A stretch of 8,249 bases of DNA from Fimbriimonadaceae bacterium (GTDB lineage: Bacteria; Armatimonadota; Fimbriimonadia; Fimbriimonadales; Fimbriimonadaceae). The DNA lies in NCBI GenBank assembly GCA_022842565.1, contig JALHPH010000060.1, positions 1 through 8,249 on the forward strand, written 5' to 3'. Below are positions 1 through 5,319 of the stretch, piece after piece; the first letter of the stretch is position 1, and every line of letters starts with the position of its first letter. The notes beneath the pieces are model-generated. The model ran no database searches, was not told the DNA's origin, and saw only the letters and a program-made list of their open reading frames with translations. The translations under genes and the position numbers were made by a program.

Positions 1-1342
1 GGGTGTCGGAATAAAAGGCGGAGGTCGAATAATGCACTCGGCTCAGCGAGGGATTGGCGGGGTCCACGAAGTAGCGAGCACCGATGGGCGCGAGCCAAGA
101 AACGGGCTGCGCCGCAAAAATCGCACCCTGCGGACTCACTTGAAAAGCGGCCGCCAAAGTCTGCGTCGCGCCGAGGGTGACTGACTGAATACTGCCGTCT
201 CGGAGTACGTGCTTTCTCAGGCTGCCATCGGAATATCCGATCCAGAAGCCGCTTCCGTCCGCTGCAAACTCGCCAGCGGTCGGGCCGATGGTGATGCTGA
301 ATCGTTCGAATGGGAATTCTTTGCCGGTAGCAACATCCCAAAGCTTGAGGGGGTCGGCCAGCCCGGAACTGGGTTCGGGCATGTCGTAGCTGGCGTGGGT
401 GGCCAGCCGCATTCCGTCGCGAGTCCGACGAATCTCTCGCACCGGCATCTTGTAGCCTGCCAGAACCCTGACCACGCTACCATCTTTGCGCGAGTGCAGA
501 TTGATGGTGCCATCCTTGCCGCAGACCGCGACCGCCGACTGGTCCTTATCCACCAGGAGTGCGGCCATGAGCGTATTGGTGTGAAAGCCCTTTTCTCCGA
601 CCACGTGGGCCCAACTAAAGCGCTGCACACCGGTTGCGGCGTCCCAGAGTCGCGCGGTCCCGTCGAACCCGGTCGTCAAGATATCGCGACCATCTCGGCT
701 CATTTCGACCCAGGCAACTCTCTCCTTATGCCCTGCAAATTTGGTCTTTTGCGTGCCCGTGGCTAGGTCCCAAAGGACTGTTTTGTTGTCTGATCCGCCG
801 GTGACAAGCAGCTTTCCGGAGGCGTCAAAAGCCATCGCGGAGACCATGTCGGCGTGCTTGCCGAGTTCGCGTAGCTTCAGGTCGCCGATCTTCGCGACCA
901 AAACACGTCCCGCTTCCGTGCCAACCGCGATGGTCGTTCCATCGGGCGAAATCGCACTTCGGGTGATGGGGTCCTTCGAATCGTTGCTCCATGTCCCGAG
1001 CGGCAATCCGGTACGGGTGTTCCAAATGCGGACCATGTCATCGCTGCGGGTGAGCAGTCGGTCCGCATCTTCCGGCATATCGATGCTGCGGACCCAGCCA
1101 GGGTGGCCCTGCAGCACCGCAATGATGCGCATGGTGGCGAGGTCCCACAGTCTTGGCGCGAAGCCTCGGTCGTGGGTGACCATCAGCCGGTCGTCGGCCG
1201 AGATTTTGATGTCTTCGAGCCGCTCATCGCTGACGATGGTGACCAGTTCCAGCCCGCGCTGGGGTGTGGCGGAGTTGGCGGGCGCGTGCCCAAGCACCAC
1301 CGCTGCCAGACTCAGGGAGGATAAGGCAACGATGGTGCGCAT
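1..1342 (-). CDS. Exported WD40-repeat beta-propeller protein, C-terminus cut by window edge
   Basis: The frame is open from the ATG at 1342 to base 1, giving 447 residues without a stop. Residues 1-25 look like a Sec signal peptide: a basic start, the hydrophobic stretch IVALSSLSLAAVVLG, and a likely cut near ANSA. WD40 blades follow, with WD-type strands at residues 64-70 (RLWDLAT), 104-112 (VRIWNTRTG), 188-196 (TVLWDLATG), 230-238 (ARLWDAATG) and 332-340 (LKLWDVATG). GH or KH turns occur near 79, 162 and 204. More degenerate blades lie near 147, 280 and 370. WD40 propellers are protein-binding scaffolds with no catalytic activity of their own. The gene starts 11 bases after the stop of the caspase-like gene, without a clear ribosome binding site, so translational coupling is likely. 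I infer that it is a partner or substrate adaptor of that protease outside the cytoplasm. Plus-strand frames at 209-766 and 741-1451 are antisense shadows of this gene. Confidence 0.9.
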   Translation of the reverse strand, partial: MRTIVALSSLSLAAVVLGHAPANSATPQRGLELVTIVSDERLEDIKISADDRLMVTHDRGFAPRLWDLATMRIIAVLQGHPGWVRSIDMPEDADRLLTRSDDMVRIWNTRTGLPLGTWSNDSKDPITRSAISPDGTTIAVGTEAGRVLVAKIGDLKLRELGKHADMVSAMAFDASGKLLVTGGSDNKTVLWDLATGTQKTKFAGHKERVAWVEMSRDGRDILTTGFDGTARLWDAATGVQRFSWAHVVGEKGFHTNTLMAALLVDKDQSAVAVCGKDGTINLHSRKDGSVVRVLAGYKMPVREIRRTRDGMRLATHASYDMPEPSSGLADPLKLWDVATGKEFPFERFSITIGPTAGEFAADGSGFWIGYSDGSLRKHVLRDGSIQSVTLGATQTLAAAFQVSPQGAIFAAQPVSWLAPIGARYFVDPANPSLSRVHYSTSAFYSDT

Positions 1343-1353
1343 GATCTTATGGA

Positions 1354-2292
1354 TTAGGAAAGCCCTAGGAGAATCGGCAGTTTCGCGCGGTCGCCTGTGG
1401 TTTCGAATTTCGGACCTTGTTCAAATCGCATATCCGATCCTTGTTGCTTAAACTTCTCGTTCAAACCGTCCAAAACACTATTCACCGCATCGTACATATC
1501 TGCGACTGGAGTTTTCGGGTTGTCTTCGAGAACTGCTAGCAGCAAGAGGGTGAAAATGCCGTGTGGATCGATGCCTTCCAAACCCGAGATATCGTCGCTC
1601 GTCTTGTCCTCTTGGCTTGCAAAGAGGAACGCGCTCGTGGCTGTGGATTCGGACTTTGCGCGGGGCACGATTCCTGACACTCTTCTCGAAATGCTCTCTA
1701 GGTTAGAAGCGCTTTTTGGCTTCAGCACTCCCATCGACTTTGTTCGTACCGAAATGGTGCCATCCACCGAGCGGGACATGCCGCCGCTGAAGCAAGAATC
1801 GAATACAAAAGTGGTGTGAATACCGTTAAGATTCAGCATTTTGGCCACCTCTCCAAAGAGGTCACCGGGAATCAGATTCTCGTCAGCCAAAACCAGTACT
1901 TCCTCGAATCCGTCGGCTTCCGAGGCGTCCTTGACTTGTCCGCCGTGACCACTGTATGTAAATACCACTTGGTCCCCTGCTTTCGCGTTGGTGATGAGCC
2001 ACTTCATGTTGTCAATGAACGCGTTCAGAGTGACTTGCTTATCGGTGAGAAGTCGAGTATTCGATTCCTTTACTCCGAAAGACTTAACAAATAGAGCGCG
2101 CATCGACTTAGCGTCATTGACGCAGCCTTTCAGGTCTTGGTCGATCGTTTTTCCCTCGGCGTCTTTGGCATCGGGGTAATCGTTGATTCCAATGGAAAGC
2201 GAATAGGTTTCGGCCATTGCAAAGGTGGAAAGAGTTGCCAAAGCAGCCAGCGCCAAAGTGCGCTTGGATAGTTTCAAAATTTGATTGAGCAT
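1354..2292 (-). CDS. Exported caspase-like (peptidase C14, metacaspase-type) cysteine protease
   Basis: The product has 312 residues. Residues 1-27 form a signal peptide: KLSKR, then a hydrophobic Leu/Ala-rich core, with a cut site after AMA. The caspase fold follows. The first strand with its conserved loop (YSLSIGINDYP) is at 30-40 and LKGCVNDAKSM at 54-64. The catalytic His116 is in YSGHGG and the catalytic Cys167 is in DSCFSGG. Asp165 corresponds to the residue that gives metacaspases a basic P1 preference. A basic linker at 173-214 separates the p20-like part from the p10-like part (SAFLFASQED at 220-229, HGIFTLLLLAVLED near 255). Both catalytic residues are present, so the enzyme should be active, cleaving after Arg or Lys if it follows family behaviour. 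GGAG at 2303-2306 is a plausible Shine-Dalgarno site 10 bases before the ATG. Hand-counted lines are lower in GC (about 43-53%) than the WD40 gene downstream (about 53-70%). The substrate is unknown. Confidence 0.92.
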   Translation of the reverse strand: MLNQILKLSKRTLALAALATLSTFAMAETYSLSIGINDYPDAKDAEGKTIDQDLKGCVNDAKSMRALFVKSFGVKESNTRLLTDKQVTLNAFIDNMKWLITNAKAGDQVVFTYSGHGGQVKDASEADGFEEVLVLADENLIPGDLFGEVAKMLNLNGIHTTFVFDSCFSGGMSRSVDGTISVRTKSMGVLKPKSASNLESISRRVSGIVPRAKSESTATSAFLFASQEDKTSDDISGLEGIDPHGIFTLLLLAVLEDNPKTPVADMYDAVNSVLDGLNEKFKQQGSDMRFEQGPKFETTGDRAKLPILLGLS

Positions 2293-2342
2293 GTTGTGAA
2301 ATCTCCGAAGGTTAAGGACGCCCGAGGTTCGCGAGAGTTACC

Positions 2343-2354
2343 TGAGAATTCTCA
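2343..2354. promoter_or_regulatory. 12-bp perfect palindrome upstream of the caspase gene
   Basis: TGAGAATTCTCA is a perfect palindrome lying about 50 bases upstream of the caspase-like ATG, where a transcription factor dimer could control the caspase-WD40 operon. No convincing -35/-10 pair was found next to it on the minus strand. A role as operator is inferred from symmetry and position only. Confidence 0.35.
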
Positions 2355-2360
2355 ATTGTC

Positions 2361-2401
2361 GGTGATTTTGGCTGCTTTTTGGACTAGAGAAGGTGATTTT
2401 G
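2361..2401. repeat. Two 10-bp direct repeats (GGTGATTTTG), 31 bp apart
   Basis: GGTGATTTTG occurs at 2361-2370 and again, identically, at 2392-2401. The 31-bp period is close to three helical turns, so proteins bound at both copies would sit on the same DNA face. The pair lies between the 12-bp palindrome and the tRNA promoter region, upstream of the caspase-like gene. It may be a tandem activator site, or a chance repeat in T-rich DNA. Confidence 0.35.
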
Positions 2402-2404
2402 CGA

Positions 2405-2424
2405 GGTGCAGCGGGGACTGCACC
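2405..2424. repeat. 7-bp perfect inverted repeat (GGTGCAG / CTGCACC)
   Basis: GGTGCAG at 2405-2411 and CTGCACC at 2418-2424 are perfect inverted arms around a 6-base centre. The element sits just upstream of the tRNA-Val promoter and in the divergent region shared with the caspase operon. There is no T-run on either side, so it is not a standard terminator. It may be an operator or a boundary element. Confidence 0.35.
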
Positions 2425-2426
2425 GC

Positions 2427-2455
2427 TTGCCCCCGGCAGCTGCCAGGGGTATAAT
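2427..2455 (+). promoter_or_regulatory. Sigma70-type promoter for tRNA-Val with a palindromic spacer
   Basis: TTGCCC at 2427-2432 and a perfect TATAAT at 2450-2455 are separated by 17 bases, the optimal spacing. Transcription would start near 2462, about 68 bases before the tRNA. Bases 2430-2449, ending exactly at the -10 box, form a near-perfect 20-bp palindrome with GGCAGCTGCC at its core and C4/G4 arms, with one mismatched pair. The -10 box is also flanked by GGGG and CCCC. The promoter call rests on consensus match and position, and regulation through the palindrome is inferred. Confidence 0.6.
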
Positions 2456-2529
2456 CCCCCCTGCGCTCAGCACGGCTACGGCCGCCAAGCCCATTCGGAC
2501 GGGGCGACCAGGCAGAGTTCGCACATTAG

Positions 2530-2604
2530 GGTCGATTAGCTCAGTGGTAGAGCACTTCGTTCACACCGAAGGGGTCACTGGTTCAAGTCCAGTATCGACC
2601 ACCA
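2530..2604 (+). tRNA. tRNA-Val, anticodon CAC
   Basis: A complete cloverleaf can be folded. The acceptor stem is GGTCGAT (2530-2536) with ATCGACC (2594-2600), and the D arm is GCTC/GAGC. The anticodon stem CTTCG/CGAAG encloses the loop TTCACAC, and the T stem ACTGG/CCAGT encloses TTCAAGT. The anticodon CAC at 2562-2564 reads the valine codon GUG. The discriminator is A2601 and the CCA end is encoded at 2602-2604. No other tRNA and no phage-type gene lies beside it, so there is no sign that it has served as an integration site. No clear terminator hairpin follows it. Confidence 0.96.
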
Positions 2605-2706
2605 CCCTGTTTTAGGTTCAGTTTCGTTGGTTTCACTGCATCTGGATCATCCAATTTTGCAGAATTGCTCCCAACGCCGGTCCCAACCTTTTGGTAGAAA
2701 AACCTA

Positions 2707-3183
2707 ATGATGTTTTCATTCCTTCAAGTTTCTCCAGAACTCTTACGACTGCACTGTCGGTCGAGGCTGGATGCAATCAAGGCGGCTGGATTGAACGGTA
2801 CTGCCGATGCGCTGCTACCTGAGGAGTTCATCACTCCTTGGTCCGAGCAAATTCTGATGAACCCTGATTGGCTTGGATTTTGGGTGATTTTCGAGGACCA
2901 GGTGATCGGCTCCGGTGGCTACAAGAAGGCGCCTGAAGCGGGCATGGTCGAGATCGGTTACGGCATTCACGAGCCATTTTGGGGAAGGGGAGCGGCGACC
3001 GGGCTCTGTGAAATTCTGACAAAGCATGCTTTCCGTTTAGGAGTCGATTGTGTGCGAGCACACACTTTGGCAGATGGATTTGCATCCCAAAAGGTCCTGT
3101 CTCGAAACGGGTTCGCAATGCAAGGTGAGGTGATTGAGCCAGAAGATGGCCTGGTGCTACGCTGGGAGCGACGCGAAGCATAG
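2707..3183 (+). CDS. GNAT-family N-acetyltransferase (RimJ/RimL-like)
   Basis: The 158-residue product has the usual length for a GNAT domain, which transfers acetyl from acetyl-CoA to an amine. The mid-domain strands are visible at 55-72 (WLGFWVIFEDQVIGSGGYK) and 80-87 (MVEIGYGI). The acetyl-CoA pyrophosphate loop (motif A) is WGRGAATG at 92-99, followed by a long helix. Motif B follows (VRAHTLADGFASQKVLSRNGF, near 117-137), with the Asn/Ser-Gly-Phe ending typical of RimJ/RimL-type enzymes. The acceptor could be a protein N-terminus, an amino acid, an antibiotic or a small amine, and the sequence does not decide. Two ATG codons in a row (2707 and 2710) are possible starts, and neither has a strong Shine-Dalgarno site. 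The gene lies 102 bases after the tRNA and 65 bases before the propeller gene. Confidence 0.88.
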   Translation: MMFSFLQVSPELLRLHCRSRLDAIKAAGLNGTADALLPEEFITPWSEQILMNPDWLGFWVIFEDQVIGSGGYKKAPEAGMVEIGYGIHEPFWGRGAATGLCEILTKHAFRLGVDCVRAHTLADGFASQKVLSRNGFAMQGEVIEPEDGLVLRWERREA

Positions 3184-3225
3184 GCGCAAAGTCCTAACCA
3201 ACCAGCTGCGGGAACAAACCACCTA

Positions 3226-3238
3226 TTACAAAATGTAA
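3226..3238. promoter_or_regulatory. Inverted repeat TTACA-AAA-TGTAA before the propeller gene
   Basis: TTACA at 3226-3230 and TGTAA at 3234-3238 are perfect 5-bp arms around AAA, ending 10 bases before the ATG of the YVTN propeller gene. In that position a bound protein could block transcription or translation initiation. The arms are AT-rich and short, so chance occurrence is quite possible. Confidence 0.25.
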
Positions 3239-3248
3239 CATCGCTGTC

Positions 3249-4244
3249 ATGCAATCACTTCTCATCGTGGCACTGATGGCATTTGCGCCGACAGCCAAAA
3301 CGCCAGCGAAGCTCATCGTGCTGAATAAGGCGAACAATACGGCCTGGATCGTGGATATGGAGGCGAATAAGCGGATCATGGAGCTCCAAACCGAAGCCAA
3401 TCCGAACGAAGTGGCCGTATCGCCCGACGGAAAGACGGCGGTCATCAGCAATATGGGCGGCGCGGGCAACCCGCCGGGAACGACGCTTTCGCTGGTTGAT
3501 ATCGAGGCGGCCAAGATCACCGGAACCGTGAAGCTCGGCGAAAACGGTGCTCCGCACGGAATCACATTTCTGGCAAAAGACCGAATCGCGGTCACCTCGC
3601 ACGTGACCGATTCAGTCAACGAAATTGACCTGACCAGCAAGACCACCCTGAGGACCCTAAAGACGGAGCAGAGGGGCACTCACCTGGCCGTTTTTGATGC
3701 TGGATTCAAGAATTGCTACACCGTTAACGCCTTTTCGGGCAGCGTGACCGCTATGGATTTTGCGACAGGAAAAATCATGAAGCAAATTCCGACGGGCGCG
3801 GGAGCCGAGGGGATTTCGATTTCGCCCAATGGAGAATGGATTGCCTGCGGAAATCTGGGTGCGGATACCGTCTCCCTCATTCGCACCAAAACCCTGGCCG
3901 TCGAGCACACGATCGAGAAAATCGGGAAGCCGATCCGAACCCATTTCACGCCCGATGGCAAACACCTGATGGTGAGCAGCCTCGGGAGCGGGGCTGTGGA
4001 GGTTTACGAGACCCAGAAGTGGCAAAAAACGGCCACTGTGGTCGTGAAGGCAAAGGGAATTGCCAATCCCCAATATGGCGACCAGTGGCCAGCCCCCATG
4101 AATTTCTATCAGCGGAAGAATGGAAATGTGCTGGTGGTGCTCGTCACTTCACATGCCGTCGCCGAGATTGATTTAAAGACCTGGAAGGCCGTGAAATGGT
4201 ACGACACCGGCGGCATTCCGGATGGTATCGCTGTCTCGGAGTAG
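3249..4244 (+). CDS. YVTN/YncE-type beta-propeller protein
   Basis: The 331-residue product is built of repeats of about 40 residues, each with a 'SPDG(K)..AV' turn and a 'V..ID..T.K....' strand. The repeats are clearest at 57-66 (VSPDGKTAVI), 81-94, 102-128, 144-182, 188-210 (GISISPNGEWIACGNLGADTV), 232-251 (HFTPDGKHLMVSSL) and 300-319. This is the pattern of seven-bladed YVTN/lactonase-like propellers, which often act outside the cytoplasm in binding or redox-linked roles. Residues 1-16 (MQSLLIVALMAFAPTA) could be a short signal peptide, but it lacks basic residues and is a weak call. No catalytic lactonase motif or haem-binding CxxCH is present. The start has no Shine-Dalgarno site, and no other in-frame start exists back to the stop codon at 3195. 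The gene may be co-transcribed with the GNAT gene 65 bases upstream. The binding partner is unknown. Confidence 0.88.
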   Translation: MQSLLIVALMAFAPTAKTPAKLIVLNKANNTAWIVDMEANKRIMELQTEANPNEVAVSPDGKTAVISNMGGAGNPPGTTLSLVDIEAAKITGTVKLGENGAPHGITFLAKDRIAVTSHVTDSVNEIDLTSKTTLRTLKTEQRGTHLAVFDAGFKNCYTVNAFSGSVTAMDFATGKIMKQIPTGAGAEGISISPNGEWIACGNLGADTVSLIRTKTLAVEHTIEKIGKPIRTHFTPDGKHLMVSSLGSGAVEVYETQKWQKTATVVVKAKGIANPQYGDQWPAPMNFYQRKNGNVLVVLVTSHAVAEIDLKTWKAVKWYDTGGIPDGIAVSE

Positions 4245-4245
4245 C

Positions 4246-4707
4246 TTAAACTTCGGCTGTGGCCGAGCGCTCAAGAACTTGCTGCAAAACGTGCTCGGTC
4301 ACAGCCAAATCCTCTGCCGGGATGCCTGCCAGCAACTTCATCACGGCGCCCATGACCTGCGGATCGATGCGTGAAATGAGTTCAAGCCCGGCATCGCTCA
4401 GCGTCACGACCACGTTGCGGCGGTCTTCGGTGCTGGGCGAGCGTAGCACCCACCCCGCATTGGCTAGCTGATCCACAAAGCGGCTGACCGTCGTGCGGTC
4501 TTTGTTCATGATCGCGGCGAGCGATGAGACCGATTGCGCCCCGACTTGGCGAAGAATAGAGAGTGTCATCCCTTGCTCGGGGGTCAAATCGACGCCAAGC
4601 GAATCGAGCAGCCGCCGCAGAAAGCCGTGGAACGACGATGCCGACCGAATCAACAGTGGCGCAAGCATGGCTCCAGGCAGGCGTTGCGCATCGGGATCCA
4701 CGAACAA
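4246..4707 (-). CDS. MarR-family winged helix-turn-helix regulator
   Basis: Read from a TTG at 4707, the product has 153 residues. An N-terminal dimerisation helix spans about 14-37. The DNA-binding part follows: TPEQGMTLSILRQ at 42-54, then the helix-turn-helix SVSSLAAIMNKDRTTVSRFVDQLANAGWV at 59-87. The wing contains the family's hallmark Asp-Arg-Arg (STEDRRNVVVTLSDAG, 92-107). A C-terminal helix region completes the dimer interface. The start is uncertain: an ATG at 4668 would give 140 residues and keep every domain, but its GGAG lies only two bases away. MarR proteins usually bind small phenolic or oxidising ligands and repress adjacent, often divergent, genes. The gene diverges from the methionine-rich protein gene at 4798, with a dyad between them. 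Its stop is one base from the stop of the convergent propeller gene. Confidence 0.9.
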   Translation of the reverse strand: MFVDPDAQRLPGAMLAPLLIRSASSFHGFLRRLLDSLGVDLTPEQGMTLSILRQVGAQSVSSLAAIMNKDRTTVSRFVDQLANAGWVLRSPSTEDRRNVVVTLSDAGLELISRIDPQVMGAVMKLLAGIPAEDLAVTEHVLQQVLERSATAEV

Positions 4708-4734
4708 AGTGTACTAGAACAAAATTAAGTGCAG

Positions 4735-4758
4735 AATACACGCAATATGCCGAGTATT
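4735..4758. promoter_or_regulatory. 24-bp imperfect dyad between marR-type and Met-rich genes
   Basis: AATAC at 4735-4739 and GTATT at 4754-4758 are perfect arms. The interior adds CG/CG and AT/AT pairs, so 9 of 12 symmetric positions match. MarR dimers typically recognise imperfect palindromes of roughly this length, and the site lies in the divergent region between the regulator and its neighbour. It is a candidate MarR operator, inferred from symmetry and position. Confidence 0.4.
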
Positions 4759-4797
4759 AATGCGGGGTCTCCAGAAGTAGACCTCGAGGTGAATCTA

Positions 4798-5211
4798 ATG
4801 ACGATCAGTGGTAACTTCGGTCAAGGAGGTCCCCAAGGGATCAACTTCGGCCAAATGCAGCAGAAGTTTGTTCAAATGAAAGAGCAAATGGCAAGCAAGA
4901 ACCCGGAAATGGCCCAGAAAATGGAGGCATTTGATTCCAAGCTGAAGGGCTTGGTGGATTCGGGCATGAACATGAAAGACGCTGTCTCGCAGACGGCTTC
5001 CGAAATGGGTCTTCCCGATCCGACTCAAACGGGCATGGGAGGTTTCCCAGGCATGGACACGAGTATGAGCATGGGAATGGGATTTGGAATGGGTGGTACC
5101 AACGACGATAAAACCCAGGGTGCACAACAGCGGACCTTGAATTTGTACGGATACAACCGACAATCTGTCCAGAATTCGGCGATTCAAGGGCTGCTCGATA
5201 TGCTCGGATAA
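4798..5211 (+). CDS. Small methionine-rich protein of unknown function
   Basis: The 137-residue product begins at the ATG preceded by GAGGTG (4786-4791) with a 6-base spacer. In-frame starts further upstream (GTG at 4729, ATG at 4747) have no such site and would translate through the putative operator. Sixteen of the 137 residues are methionine. Residues 1-18 are Gly/Asn-rich, 19-72 look helical and charged (QQKFVQMKEQMASKNPEMAQKM), and 80-100 form a low-complexity Gly/Met stretch (GMGGFPGMD...GMGFGMGG). The tail (RTLNLYGYNRQSVQNSAIQGLLDML) could form a short amphipathic helix. There is no signal peptide or membrane segment, so the product is probably cytoplasmic. I do not recognise the family. 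A role as an oxidation sink or soft-metal binder is conceivable from the methionine content but unproven. It may be controlled by the divergent MarR protein. Confidence 0.75.
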   Translation: MTISGNFGQGGPQGINFGQMQQKFVQMKEQMASKNPEMAQKMEAFDSKLKGLVDSGMNMKDAVSQTASEMGLPDPTQTGMGGFPGMDTSMSMGMGFGMGGTNDDKTQGAQQRTLNLYGYNRQSVQNSAIQGLLDMLG

Positions 5212-5246
5212 ACCCTAAAGCCAATCCTCCGCAGCCTTAACCCACC

Positions 5247-5260
5247 TGGGGAGAGCCCCA
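5247..5260 (+). terminator. Weak hairpin after the Met-rich gene
   Basis: TGGGG at 5247-5251 and CCCCA at 5256-5260 make a 5-bp GC-rich stem with an AGAG loop, 36 bases after the stop codon. A second small stem (GGGC-CAT-GCCC) follows at 5267-5277. Neither is followed by a T-run, so an intrinsic terminator is only weakly supported. Confidence 0.25.
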
Positions 5261-5285
5261 ACCCTTGGGCCATGCCCGGCTCCCA

Positions 5286-5308
5286 ACGCCATGGAACTAT
5301 AATGGCGT
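5286..5308 (+). promoter_or_regulatory. mntR promoter with operator-like inverted repeat over the -10 box
   Basis: TATAAT at 5298-5303 is a consensus -10 box 17 bases before the chosen mntR start. It lies inside a perfect inverted repeat, ACGCCAT (5286-5292) and ATGGCGT (5302-5308), separated by 9 bases. No good -35 box is seen 16-18 bases upstream. A repressor dimer bound here would block RNA polymerase, and MntR proteins commonly repress from such palindromes, so autoregulation is the simplest reading. Confidence 0.5.
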
Positions 5309-5319
5309 GGGAGTTTGGC

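Noticed and set aside
209..1451. Long plus-strand open frames at 209-766 and 741-1451
   Set aside because: They are antisense to the WD40 gene, whose minus-strand frame gives clear WD repeats and a signal peptide. The plus-strand translations match no fold and have skewed composition.
2530..2604. tRNA-Val as an integration site for a mobile element
   Set aside because: No integrase, phage gene or repeated 3' tRNA fragment is seen in the window.
2406..2615. Open frame across the tRNA
   Set aside because: It is explained by the tRNA-Val gene. The peptide ending EGVTGSSPVST is a common artefact of translating tRNA sequence.
4250..4265. Hairpin TTCGGC-TGTG-GCCGAG as a terminator for the propeller or MarR gene
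   Set aside because: It has a short stem with a G-T pair, lies inside the MarR coding sequence and has no T-run.
4729..4797. Upstream starts (GTG 4729, ATG 4747) for the Met-rich gene
   Set aside because: Neither has a ribosome binding site, while the ATG at 4798 has GAGGTG six bases before it. The extra residues have no visible structure.
5272..5319. Longer mntR starting at the ATG at 5272
   Set aside because: That start lies upstream of the -10 box and has no Shine-Dalgarno site. The ATG at 5320 has GGGAG at ideal spacing, and the shorter protein aligns with known MntR from its first residues.
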